Below the pieces are notes generated by a model. The model saw only the letters and a program-made list of their open reading frames with translations, had not been told where the DNA came from and did not search any database. Position numbers and translations under genes: made by a program. A stretch of DNA of 64,000 bases from Welwitschia mirabilis (Eukaryota > Gnetophyta > Gnetopsida > Welwitschiales): assembly GCA_051453625.1 (NCBI GenBank), contig JBOZIK010000001.1:175975532-176039531 (forward strand), given 5' to 3'. Below are positions 49,131 through 60,320 of the stretch, piece after piece (position 1 is the stretch's first letter; the number at the start of each line of letters is the position of its first letter).

Positions 49131-50447
49131 AAATGAATTATATAATGATACTTATGCTTTACATTATTTTAATAAGAGATCATCTGTTAATGAAATTTAT
49201 CACTTATTTAAATTTTAAAAATTATGCTATTAAAGTTTTATCATTTTACTTTCTTTATCTCCAATTGATTTTACTCCAAAATGATTGCATACCTTTTATG
49301 TTTTATCAATTGGTCTCTGTTTGGTTTAGCCCTTATTTTTCTGAAACATAATACTTGAGTGTACTTTTGATACCACTAGTTGAACTTCTCAATGATTTAG
49401 TTCTTNNNNNNNNNNNNNNNNNNNNNNNNNNNNNNNNNNNNNNNNNNNNNNNNNNNNNNNNNNNNNNNNNNNNNNNNNNNNNNNNNNNNNNNNNNNNNNN
49501 NNNNNNNNNNNNNNNNNNNNNNNNNNNNNNNNNNNNNNNNNNNNNNNNNNNNNNNNNNNNNNNNNNNNNNNNNNNNNNNNNNNNNNNNNNNNNNNNNNNN
49601 NNNNNNNNNNNNNNNNNNNNNNNNNNNNNNNNNNNNNNNNNNNNNNNNNNNNNNNNNNNNNNNNNNNNNNNNNNNNNNNNNNNNNNNNNNNNNNNNNNNN
49701 NNNNNNNNNNNNNNNNNNNNNNNNNNNNNNNNNNNNNNNNNNNNNNNNNNNNNNNNNNNNNNNNNNNNNNNNNNNNNNNNNNNNNNNNNNNNNNNNNNNN
49801 NNNNNNNNNNNNNNNNNNNNNNNNNNNNNNNNNNNNNNNNNNNNNNNNNNNNNNNNNNNNNNNNNNNNNNNNNNNNNNNNNNNNNNNNNNNNNNNNNNNN
49901 NNNNNNNNNNNNNNNNNNNNNNNNNNNNNNNNNNNNNNNNNNNNNNNNNNNNNNNNNNNNNNNNNNNNNNNNNNNNNNNNNNNNNNNNNNNNNNNNNNNN
50001 NNNNNNNNNNNNNNNNNNNNNNNNNNNNNNNNNNNNNNNNNNNNNNNNNNNNNNNNNNNNNNNNNNNNNNNNNNNNNNNNNNNNNNNNNNNNNNNNNNNN
50101 NNNNNNNNNNNNNNNNNNNNNNNNNNNNNNNNNNNNNNNNNNNNNNNNNNNNNNNNNNNNNNNNNNNNNNNNNNNNNNNNNNNNNNNNNNNNNNNNNNNN
50201 NNNNNNNNNNNNNNNNNNNNNNNNNNNNNNNNNNNNNNNNNNNNNNNNTACATCATCTAATCTTCAGAAATTCATATGTCTATGAACTTCATTTTGAAGG
50301 AAGATGCCTTGGTTCTTTTGTTTTCTTTTAATGGTGTAAGTAATATTAGTTGTTTTAGCATGTTCTTCCTTATTATTTATCTCCTCACTTCACTTTTATT
50401 CTTATAAGTATTTGATCACATGGAATTTTATTTATTGTGAGAGAGTG

Positions 50448-50449
50448 TA

Positions 50450-50508
<59 letters not shown>

Positions 50509-50608
50509 NNNNNNNNNNNNNNNNNNNNNNNNNNNNNNNNNNNNNNNNNNNNNNNNNNNNNNNNNNNNNNNNNNNNNNNNNNNNNNNNNNNNNNNNNNNN
50601 NNNNNNNN

Positions 50609-50680
<72 letters not shown>
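50448..50680 (+). repeat. GT/GA microsatellite at the internal-PPT position
   Basis: (GT)n at 50,448-50,466 passes into (GA)n, broken by a 100-N gap (50,509-50,608), ending at 50,680. The tract sits at the same place relative to the post-pol region as the polypurine tract at 6,013-6,035 in copy 1. So it may have grown from that purine run. Confidence 0.9.
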
Positions 50681-50684
<4 letters not shown>

Positions 50685-50739
50685 AATAAAGAAATAAAAG
50701 AAATAAAGGCTATGCTCTTTCATGTTATATCTCAAAACA

Positions 50740-52400
50740 TGACCCTCATGATGTCCTACTACAAGTGAACTGGTGCAAATATTACTAAGAGGGGCCTTTG
50801 GCAGTGTGATATAGTAGCTATGCGAACTCCACTAGGGGGTCAGTTTGCCATGATGTGCATGTTCTTACTTCTCTAATAATGGTTGCACTCCCCTCATCAT
50901 GGTAGAATAAAATTATACTTAGAGGCTATGAGATTAATGATCTCCCTGGTATTATCAGAGGCATTTCTTATTTTTTAAACTCATTTTTACTCATTTATGG
51001 CACTTCCATATGATAACTTTACTTTATTGGATTGTAGTATTATTTTGAGATAATAGCTTATAAGTTCCTAATTTAATATCTTTTTATCTTATTATTCATT
51101 ATTTGATAAACATTAAACATACTTAACATCATCATAATCATTGCCTATTCAAGTGAAACTTTGTGAATTTTTACATTATGTCAAGCATCCTTATTAGGTG
51201 ATTTTATGATTTCTTTCAAGGGACTTTGCTAGGGTGGAATTTTGGGTAGGTAAGTAAATCTTTTATATGTTCCTAGTTTTTCATTTTCATTATGTTTTCC
51301 TTAGTTAATTTATTTGGGATTTTCAAAGTCATTATAGTATCTTTATCCACATCATAATTAGGACTTGATAATTTGGTAATTTTCTAGTTGTCTTTTTATT
51401 TTCTCTCATAAGTTTTTTTTATAAGGGATTTTTTTTTATTTCAGCACTTTAAATTGATACATTTCTTTTACTTTGATTGTTATGTTTCTTTTGTTTTATG
51501 CTCATGTTTTTTTGTTTGGCTTGTGGTTTTGTATATATCCACTTATAGATCTTGAATCCTCATAGAGTTTGGGATATATTTGTGGAATACTTATAAGCCT
51601 TAATTTCTTCTACTTAATGCATTCTTATGTCTCATAAGCCTCTTTCACCATGGTCATGATTTTCCAGGTATTTCTTTAATTTTTACTAATTATATATATA
51701 TATTTTTTAATTTTTAACAACTTACTTACTTGCTTTCAACCTTTTTTGGATTTTTCCTAATCTGTTTAAACATCTCATTTGAACACTATTGTCTCATGTC
51801 TATCATACCCATGATGGATAGGATGATAGTTATCCTTGTTACTTTGTGTAATCTGGGACATCTTGCTTTANNNNNNNNNNNNNNNNNNNNNNNNNNNNNN
51901 NNNNNACGAAACAGCTTCCAGCTGTCTTTAAGATATTAAGCAAAATTTTTGTAATTTTTAAAAGGAGTATTTTTTTCATTTTCATGATACATATTTATGA
52001 TGAGTTATTTGGATATAATTTCATGTTACTTAAGTACATTTCATGGGCTTTATTTAGGAGAGCATACTTACTAATATTACTACATAAGTATTACACATCA
52101 GTTTCAGCATTACTTTCTCAATTTATACATATACATTATCATTTTCTGAGGTATCAATGTTACATTTTACGATTTGTTTATGTGTATGACATTCATTTGG
52201 TCTATTGTAATGTGTTTAAATAAGGGGCTTATGAATACATCAAGAATTGTGTCAGTTAATGGATTTTTGTCATTTATTCCTACATGATAAAATTAAACTC
52301 AAATTCCATTTTCTAGTTGATGATTATATTAGTTAAATTGGCTCGCAATATAGTTGATTGATCACTTTATTAGGGACTGATAAGGCTAAGTAAGAGGCTA
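50740..52400 (+). other. Post-gag non-coding tail of the pol-less element
   Basis: 50,740-50,960 is homologous to the reverse complement of 5,760-5,960. The rest is T-rich with no frame. No env-position ORF is present, unlike copy 1. A 35-N gap lies at 51,871-51,905. The segment just before the 3' LTR, AAGGCTAAGTAAGAGGCTA, is a weak purine-rich PPT. Confidence 0.6.
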
Positions 52401-54199
52401 TGTGGCGATGCTAATTTGTAGGAATTTGATGGTGTATTTGGAGTACTTTTTCAGGACATTTATATAGGTTTATATGAAATTATGGTGATTAGGGAGAGTC
52501 CATAGGATGATCATGGAAGCATATAATTCTTGACATAATTAGAGCCATTTCAGGCATGTTCTGGTACTTAGCATATTGAAGGAAGACTAATGATGAAGAA
52601 GGTTGATTTACTTTACTTAAGAAACGTTGGAAGGGTGTCATCCCCACTATCGTTGCACTATACCTCCCTATCATAGTAGCAATATGGACTAGAGATTAGA
52701 GACAATGAAGCATCCTTCTCTATTGAGGTCATCCCCATTATTGTTTCCATGACATAAGGAATGAGAACATAATTAGAGCTAATTGTAGGGCTGATTGTAG
52801 NNNNNNNNNNNNNNNNNNNNNNNNNNNNNNNNNNNNNNNNNNNNNNNNNNNNNNNNNNNNNNNNNNNNNNNNNNNNNNNNNNNNNNNNNNNNNNNNNNNN
52901 NNNNNNNNNNNNNNNNNNNNNNNNNNNNNNNNNNNNNNNNNNNNNNNNNNNNNNNNNNNNNNNNNNNNNNNNNNNNNNNNNNNNNNNNNNNNNNNNNNNN
53001 NNNNNNNNNNNNNNNNNNNNNNNNNNNNNNNNNNNNNNNNNNNNNNNNNNNNNNNNNNNNNNNNNNNNNNNNNNNNNNNNNNNNNNNNNNNNNNNNNNNN
53101 NNNNNNNNNNNNNNNNNNNNNNNNNNNNNNNNNNNNNNNNNNNNNNNNNNNNNNNNNNNNNNNNNNNNNNNNNNNNNNNNNNNNNNNNNNNNNNNNNNNN
53201 NNNNNNNNNNNNNNNNNNNNNNNNNNNNNNNNNNNNNNNNNNNNNNNNNNNNNNNNNNNNNNNNNNNNNNNNNNNNNNNNNNNNNNNNNNNNNNNNNNNN
53301 NNNNNNNNNNNNNNNNNNNNNNNNNNNNNNNNNNNNNNNNNNNNNNNNNNNNNNNTTTTATATAAGTAGAGCTAAATTATCTTTTAATGAGGTCATGTGC
53401 CCCACTTGGATTGCGAGAGTTTCTTCTCCAAATTTTAGGGTTTAAGTTCTAGATTTTTCAAGGTAAAACTATAAATACGTCCCTTTTCCTCACTTTTAAA
53501 CCATATTTTGTACATGATATGCTTGTAACAGAAGATTGAAGGACAAGAGATCCATCCCCTACCCATAAAAAGGAGTTTATTTAGTGTTAGGCTGAGTCTC
53601 TTTCATTGAGATTCTGCTATCATGTTGTAAGTGGATGTAAAGTTCTTTGAATTAATACAATTGCTCTTCTCATTTCATTCTATGAATGTTCCTTATGGTT
53701 TAAGTTGGTCATGATTAAGTGATAGTTCTATGATTTATTTAGATCATAAGAGAAATCTTTCTTAAAGTTAAATTTGGTTAGTATTAGACTTGCTTTGTTA
53801 TTCCATTTCTATTTCATATTGCATTCCTTATTTTACTTAGTATACATCATAGTTCATGCTGGTTAGGAATAAGTTGAGTACTCTTCTTAGTTAATCTGAA
53901 TTATAGATAGATAGTTCTTGTGATACAAGAATTATGAATCAATAGAATTCATTCCATTTCCATTTGCATTTTATATCCATTTTCATTGCATTGAATTTAC
54001 TTTATTTTCTGTCAATTCTTAAAAAATAAAATACTAAAAGAAACTGTTGGAAAACAATTCTCTAACTCTATGCCTAGTGCCTTCATTGGTATTATGACAT
54101 TTGAGTGAACTCCTATAATAAAATGTGCCTTTCTGCAAGTTATTTAATTTACAGGTTTACCTAAAGGACTTTAGGATTGCATAAATTCACACTACAACA
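52401..54199 (+). repeat. 3' LTR of the pol-less element
   Basis: Starts TGTGGCGATGC and ends ACTACAACA. A 555-N gap lies inside (52,801-53,355). A TATAAATA box is at about 53,471. The stretch 53,520-53,700 (ACAAGAGATCCATCC and following) is related to the R-U5 of the Athila-like copy 2 LTR. Confidence 0.85.
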
Positions 54200-54204
54200 T
54201 TATG
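54200..54204. repeat. Target site duplication, right copy (TTATG)
   Basis: Identical to 46,485-46,489. Confidence 0.9.
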
Positions 54205-56320
54205 TACCAATTTATCTTACATCATCTTATACATGTTCTTATCCGAATTAATAAGCATTTTACTATTCTTATATTTTTTTGTAAACTTTAACTAGAATTT
54301 AAAAATAAAACTAAAAATAACTTAGACATGCATAGATATGCATTTTATTTCATTCCACTTGGGAAGCATAAGGTAGTGAGATGAGCCATATAAAAGATTT
54401 GTATTAGGTTTAATGCATTAAATTTTTATAAGAAAATGCTATATGTGGAAAATAAATATCTCATTTTCTATGGTTGATATATTTATAAGTAATATAATAG
54501 ATCATTAAGAATAAAATTTATAACCTTTGAATTCCCATCTATTTAGGATGTGCCACACTACAAAACATTAGATCTATGCCCATTAAACCATATTGTTCTT
54601 TCCTAAAAAATCTAGTAATGTTTGGATCTTTATCAAATACATTTTGCTTTTAATGTAATGTAATTTTAGAACATTCTTAATGAATCATGTTGTAATATAG
54701 GTACCATTTAAAGTGTTTTGAAAAGAAATGCACCTTGATATCTTATTAAAATTATCTATTACCACATATACACTATCATATTCATGGAATGCTTTTTGAA
54801 ACCTAATAAGACAATCTATAATTATACTTTACTAAGGTTGTTTAGGCATAGATAAAGGTTGGAAAAACCTAACATTATTCTTTACATCCATTTTAATTTA
54901 AGATATGAAATTCTTTTAAATAAAGTATTTTACTTTCCCCTATAAGATAAATAAATAGTACATTTTAAAAAGTATCTTATGCATCTAGTTTCTCTTCCCA
55001 TGAATATTCAACCTTGTACAACGTTGATACCTACAATTGCTAAATATAGAATAAGTAGCCATAATTCATATATAAATATATTTTTGTTATGATTTTTTCT
55101 ATTAATGATTCCTAAATTCTTGAAAATTTTACATCTTGAAAATACCAGCTTCATGAAAATTTATAGACATTAACATCATACTCTACATTTGGAGCCTAAT
55201 GAATTAATTACCTTGTTAATGGGTTCCTTTCTATGCCTAATGTTGATCGCATAGTAAGAAATGGCTATAATACTTAAATAACTATGTAAAAATTACTTTT
55301 TTTTTGTAAGTGGAATACTTAGAACATATGTTATTGAAGTTCTTATTATAGTAGCTAATAAAACTACCATCCTAGTCAAGCACACTATCCATGGATTTTC
55401 TATACAAATCATCTTCTACTATGAGTAAATTTTTGAAATTTAGCAAACTTAAAGCAAATTGACTACACAATATTTTCTTCAAATAAGGAAACATTTATTT
55501 ATGGCCTTTCCTCACATAGATTTCTTCTACTTTCTACGAATCGTATTTGTTATAATTATCATACTATTTGAAATGCTATAAATAAATTTATAGGAAAAAA
55601 CTTTCCTATACATTGAATATTCTTATTTCTACTACATTATTAAAGTTAATCATGTATGAACTACTTCTACCATTAATGAATCCATCTTCAAAGAGTTCTT
55701 GGAGATGAAAGATCATGGATATATTTTTTATAATAAGTGANNNNNNNNNNTTCTTCACATTTATTAAAAGATTCTCCTCTATATGATTGTGTAGTAAGGT
55801 TTTGAAATCCTATAAGTGATTTTCCTTAGATCAACTATAAGATAATATTCCATCCAAAAATACAATCATGTACTTATAATAAAAGTCTTTAAAACATAAT
55901 TCATGGATCACATGAATGTGTTTGAAGTATTGATTAAGTTAAAGTAATATTACAAATCATTCATAGAGAAAATATAACATTTTAAAGACCATCTTCATTT
56001 ATTTTCTTAACAAATATGAATTTTGTAATAACAATTTTTTAGACTATTTTTGTAACATTTGCAAAAATTTTTTGTGATATACAATTAAATTTAGTTTAAG
56101 AATTTAAAATTTAGCTAAGAATGTAATCCTTATTTAAGGGTTATGAACCTTGTAAAAAGACACTATAAAAGAACATGATGTATTTTTTCTATCAAAAGGA
56201 GGATACTTGGGAAAGTGAAGAGCATCCATTGGATCTACACAAGTGTATATTAAGCCCTTAATAAGTTAGGTTAGTTCCCTAGTGCATTCACAAATTAGAC
56301 CTTCAAGGAAATATAACTTG
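54205..56320 (-). pseudogene. Chromovirus pol remnant (RT, RNase H, integrase)
   Basis: On the minus strand, in order: RT at 55,750-56,080 with YEW, a decayed MPFGLTNAP block, NTSNTFM then SMNYVL, and the catalytic motif as MIVFLDGILSYS (55,835-55,870; the second Asp is Gly). RNase H lies around 55,280-55,720, weak (SKYSTYKKK). Integrase, 54,205-54,900, reads VYVVIDNFNKIS, FDKDPNITRFF, GIDLMFCSVAHPK, DGNSKVINFILNDLL and INHRK then DIYFPHIAFSYK. Several frame shifts and stops; a 10-N gap at 55,741. The integrase continues at 46,484, across the inserted element. The gag side above 56,320 is missing, replaced by a plus-strand element. Confidence 0.85.
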
Positions 56321-56329
56321 ATCAGGCCA

Positions 56330-56554
56330 CTCTACCAAAAGCTTAGTACATTTGGCATTAATGACCACTCAAGACCCTTTTTTAACTATATTTAATAAAG
56401 CTAAATTAAAATGCTCGTTTTTACATCTATTATTTTTTTCACTTTAAACAAATATCATTATCATTTTTAATATTTCTTGTTTCTAAATTACATTTCCATG
56501 TGATCATTAAAATGTTTTTAGCTAATTTTACAAAATATTAATGGGAATATTACA
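56330..56554 (+). repeat. LTR end of a plus-strand gypsy element
   Basis: The sequence ending GGGAATATTACA at 56,554 is followed two bases later by a PBS, so it is the inner edge of an LTR. The outer limit cannot be seen; the start given is a guess. Confidence 0.45.
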
Positions 56555-56556
56555 AT

Positions 56557-56569
56557 TGGTATAAGAGCC
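56557..56569 (+). promoter_or_regulatory. Primer binding site (tRNA-Met type)
   Basis: TGGTATAAGAGCC, one base different from TGGTATCAGAGCC. Confidence 0.75.
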
Positions 56570-57340
56570 ATGAAGATAGAAAATTTCTATTGTTCAAAGT
56601 TTCTAAATAGAAGAAAATATAGACGATTAATTTCACCAATAAAACACCTAATTTCATTTAAGAGAATAGGTGACTACTCAAGTCTTCTAAAAGGAGGAAA
56701 GCATCTACAGTAAAGTTATCAACATTATTCCGTTTTAAGCATTCCCTAACAAATGTTTACATAAGTTATCAACATTATTTTCTTTTAAGCCTTTCCTAAC
56801 AAATGTTTACATAAAATCACATCGTCATGATACTTAATTTTAGCTCATCAATAATAATAACTAAATTATATGTGTAAATATACATCCTTTTTTATTTTCT
56901 TGTCTTGTTATTATAGGTACCTTTCGTAGCTCTAAGAAAACCAAATGAGTCATGCTCACTCCGAACTTGCGATAGGAGGAAAAAAAAATGAAATTTTTTT
57001 CTAATTGTTTTAAAATAAGATAGAAAGTAGTGTAGCAACAATGTTACTTTAATACAATATTAAAGAAAACAAAAATGGAAAAGCATAGAATTAGAAAGAA
57101 TTAAAAATGAAGAGTTCATACAAGAACATTATGATAAAACAATGGTAAAAACTACTAAAAATCTTGGGTCTATAGATCAAGATGGCAAATTTTTAGTAAT
57201 TTCTAAATGAAATTTGAAGAAAAATCTAGACCAATTTACTTGCTTTATCCACTATTGGACTATTTGTAAGCTTTTTAAAATGAAATCATGATAAGCATTT
57301 CGATTTTATATGGAAACATTCTGGTTAAAATACTACTAAT
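56570..57340 (+). other. Leader of the plus-strand gypsy element, first part
   Basis: AT-rich, no frame. A short direct duplicate, AAGTTATCAACATTATT with CCTAACAAATGTTTACATAA, occurs at about 56,713 and 56,763. Confidence 0.5.
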
Positions 57341-58360
57341 GCAAGCTAACATCATTGATTTTGCAATTGTATGGGATGTCACACTGTTAATACAATATGG
57401 TACCATTAATTCTAAAACTGTATAGGATGTCACACTAATTATGCAAGCTAACATATCAATTTTACAATTATGTAGGATGCCACACAATTGATACAGGCTA
57501 ACATCATCAATCCTACAACTATTTGGAGCATCACATTGCTAATGTAGGCTAATATCATTAATCTTGCTATTATATAAAATGTTAAATTATTGATGCAGGC
57601 TAACATCATTCATCCTACAATTGTATAGGGCATTACACTATTGATCTAGGATGACATCATCAATCTTATAATTATATAGGTCACCACACTGATGATGTAG
57701 GCTCCCTAGATGCTGATATCATCAAATAGATTACCATATGACATCACGTTACTAACATCATGATGACATCATCAAACTTAAAACTATACAAGATGTTAAA
57801 TTGTTAATGCAGGCTTCCTAAATGCTGGCATCATCAAGCAGATTACTATAGGGCATGACATTACTGACATAATGCTAAAATCATTAACCAATTTACTGTA
57901 AGATACTACATTACTAACATCATACTAACATCATTAGATTTGGGATTGTATAGAAGGCCACACTTTTGATCTAGGCTTTTTAGATGCTGACATCATCAAC
58001 AAAATTAATATAGGGAATTACACTACTAAAATCATGCTGACATCATCAGTTATATTACTATAGGATGCGACACTGCAAACATCATGCCAACATCATTAGA
58101 GTTGAAACTATATAGGATGCTAAACTATTCATGCAAGCTTTATTTATGCTAACATTATTAACTAGATTACTATAGGGTGTCACACTAGTGACCTCATGCT
58201 AAGATCATTAGACTTGGAATTTTATGGAACCTTATACTACTGATGGAGGATTCCTAAATGCTGACATCATCAAGCCTGAAAATACATATGACGTCACACT
58301 ACTAATGCAAACCTCTTAGATGTTAACATCATTAGTCTTAGAATGAAATAAAGCTCACTA
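57341..58360 (+). repeat. Minisatellite with 50-bp and 62-bp units (about 19 copies)
   Basis: Units share GCTAACATCATCAAT, then TATAGGATGTCACACTA and TGATGCA. The first seven units (57,341-57,690) are about 50 bp. After that, units with a 12-bp extra piece (GCTTCCTAAATG type) recur at 57,700, 57,812, 57,974, 58,136, 58,248 and 58,310. The spacings are 112, 162, 162, 112 and 62, that is 62 plus 1, 2, 2, 1 and 0 units of 50. Unit length is not a multiple of three, so it is not a coding repeat. It lies between a PBS and a gag, in a retrotransposon leader. Confidence 0.9.
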
Positions 58361-58589
58361 ATACTTTTAATTATTTTTTTAAAAGAAGAACTTTAATTCA
58401 CATCATTTACTAATATGTATCATGTGCTTAATTTATAAGTTAGTTACATTCTTTAGAACTCATAAAACTAGGATGATAAGTAACTTTTGTTCTATAAAAG
58501 TGGTATAGTACATATAGAAAATCTTATATGATACCTTGATAATACATACATTGGTAAACCATAAAAGATCATGTAAATGCCTGCATCAA

Positions 58590-59345
58590 TGATCTGGAAG
58601 AATGGATAAGGGAAAACCAACAACAATTACATGCCAATTATGCAAATGTAGAGGCTTCACAAAAAATTATGAATGATAAACTTGACTTCACTCTTCAATC
58701 ACTCAAAAAATGACTATGGAAGTAATTAAACATAGAGCCTCAATCACAAGTTTAAAAATACCTTTAAGAGAAAAAGAAGAAAATAAATATATAATTTGGA
58801 AAAGAACTCTACCAAATAATCTAAATAAGAAGTAGTAGAAGAGGTAAATAGATAAGTACAACAATGTCACATCCACAATCCCCCTCAAATAATAAAAGAT
58901 ACTATCATGGAAGATTAAGATATGTTAGAATGTGTAAAGAAAGTTCAAATTCACATGTATGTTGAAACTTCAAGATCTTATAAAGTGGCTTTGAAATGGT
59001 TAAAATATATTAAAAACCATTTCAATTTAAAAAATATCAACATTGATCTATGAATTTGACATGCAGTAATGTTCTTGATAGGTAATGCTACATCATGATG
59101 AACTAGTCTGAGTACATCAAAGAATGAATATGATAAATAGAAAGAATTCATGAAGCTATTCAAAAAGGCTTTCATTTAAAAATACTTTTTCAAATACATA
59201 AGAACATAGTTTATATAACTGTCTCTTGAGAGGAAGAATCTTGATGAATATTGAAAAGGATTCCAAAAGTTGGCAAAATTTTAAACACAATGAGACCTAG
59301 AGGAACTAGCTAATGATTTTATCAAAATCCTTCTAATCATATCTT
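58590..59345 (+). pseudogene. Gag remnant of the plus-strand gypsy element
   Basis: The frame reads ENQQQLHANYANVEASQKIM, then KLDFTLQSLKK, a helical N-terminal part. The core follows: ALKWLKYIKNHFNL (58,988-59,030), LIGNATS, two stops, TSLSTSKNEYDK (59,070-59,137), EFMKLFKKAF and later NLDEYxKGFQKLAKF, LEELANDFIKILL. This matches Retrotrans_gag (W-rich core, EYxxxFxxLAKF). The two adjacent stops are TGA TGA where the family has WW, so both are TGG-to-TGA changes. Role when intact: capsid protein. Confidence 0.8.
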
Positions 59346-60219
59346 TGTAGTGATATAGATTTATCAGTGTCTATACTTAGTATCATTTTTTCATATGGAT
59401 AAATGAGGTAAATTTAATCAAAAGACAGATTATTATTACAACTTGCAATAGAAAACTCAAATAAAAGAAAAATCAAATGTTAAGAAAGAAGTGATCTTCA
59501 ATTGGTAACACAAGGAAATAGAAATGACTTAAGGATCTGGTAATTCATTGAACTTTCCTCCTTTACTTCAATGATTCTTGTAACCTAAAACATGTAATAA
59601 ATCATCAAGTCATTAAGGCTTGTTTTGGAGGCATAATCTCATCCATTACATGAGTATGGTAAGTTATCTAAGTCTTATAATACTTCATACCCATCTATAA
59701 GCACAAAAAGTATGAACCTAAGTGCATAAGATTCATTAAACAATAAGAACTACAAATCATAAAAGTAACTTTAAATAAACCACATGGTTTAAAAGAACTT
59801 TGTAGTTAAGTAAACTTCATCTGAAGATTGTAATACCATTTTACTATGCATTAATTATCAAAAAATTAATTCTACTTCAAGAACTATTTCTAACTAAATA
59901 TTACTAAGGCCAACTAAATTTCATAATAGTAATAAAATATTTTATACCAATTCTTTATTAAAGTATAAAATAAATATGCATTACATCATGAGAGAGTGGT
60001 AAAGAGAAAAGACTTCTCAACTAGCCTCAGATCATTTCATCCCTAGGAAAGTTATCAGAATATCACAATATCCTAGCCTCCAAGTTTTTTCCTATTAATC
60101 CAACTAAAAATATTTAAAATGGACACTCAAGGCCATTTTATAGATTAAAAAAGGCTTTATGAATTCCTCATCATGATTACATTACATATTGTCTTTATGA
60201 ATTAGGTGGAGATTACCCC

Positions 60220-60320
60220 AAGGGATTACTTAAGCATAGTTATAAAAAAAGGGAGTTACAAATGTGTTTGAAATGTAGCCACAAAGAGGATTCCTTTGTT
60301 TTTAAGTGAAAACATGATGA
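60220..60320 (+). pseudogene. Possible gag zinc-knuckle remnant
   Basis: The frame reads KRELQMCLKCSHKEDSFVFK and then a stop where Cys is expected. CxxC with a His and SF...C is a loose match to a CCHC knuckle. It lies downstream of the gag core on the same strand. Confidence 0.4.

Larger units (their letters stand above)
46490..54199 (+). mobile_element. Pol-less Athila-related LTR element with intact TSD
   Basis: Bounded by TG...CA LTR ends and a perfect 5-bp TSD. The 5' LTR piece (46,490-46,870) and 3' LTR (52,401-54,199) are direct repeats. The interior has a leader, one long degenerate Gag-like frame, a GA/GT microsatellite at the internal-PPT position, and a non-coding tail shared with Athila-like copy 1. 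No protease, RT, RNase H or integrase motif is seen, although an 843-N gap (49,406-50,248) could hide some sequence. Best reading: a non-autonomous element that relied on Athila proteins. Confidence 0.8.

Noticed and set aside
49333-50260. Long frames on both strands across 49.3-50.3 kb
   Set aside because: They run through the 843-N gap; there is no sequence to support a protein. The same holds for 38,934-39,836 and 32,363-32,750.
50385-50735. Ser-Leu and Arg-Glu repeat proteins
   Set aside because: They are translations of the GA/CT microsatellite and its gap, not genes.
57275-57487. A 70-codon minus-strand ORF rich in Cys and Met
   Set aside because: It lies in the 50-bp minisatellite, whose unit is not a multiple of three, so the frame cannot be maintained by the repeat.
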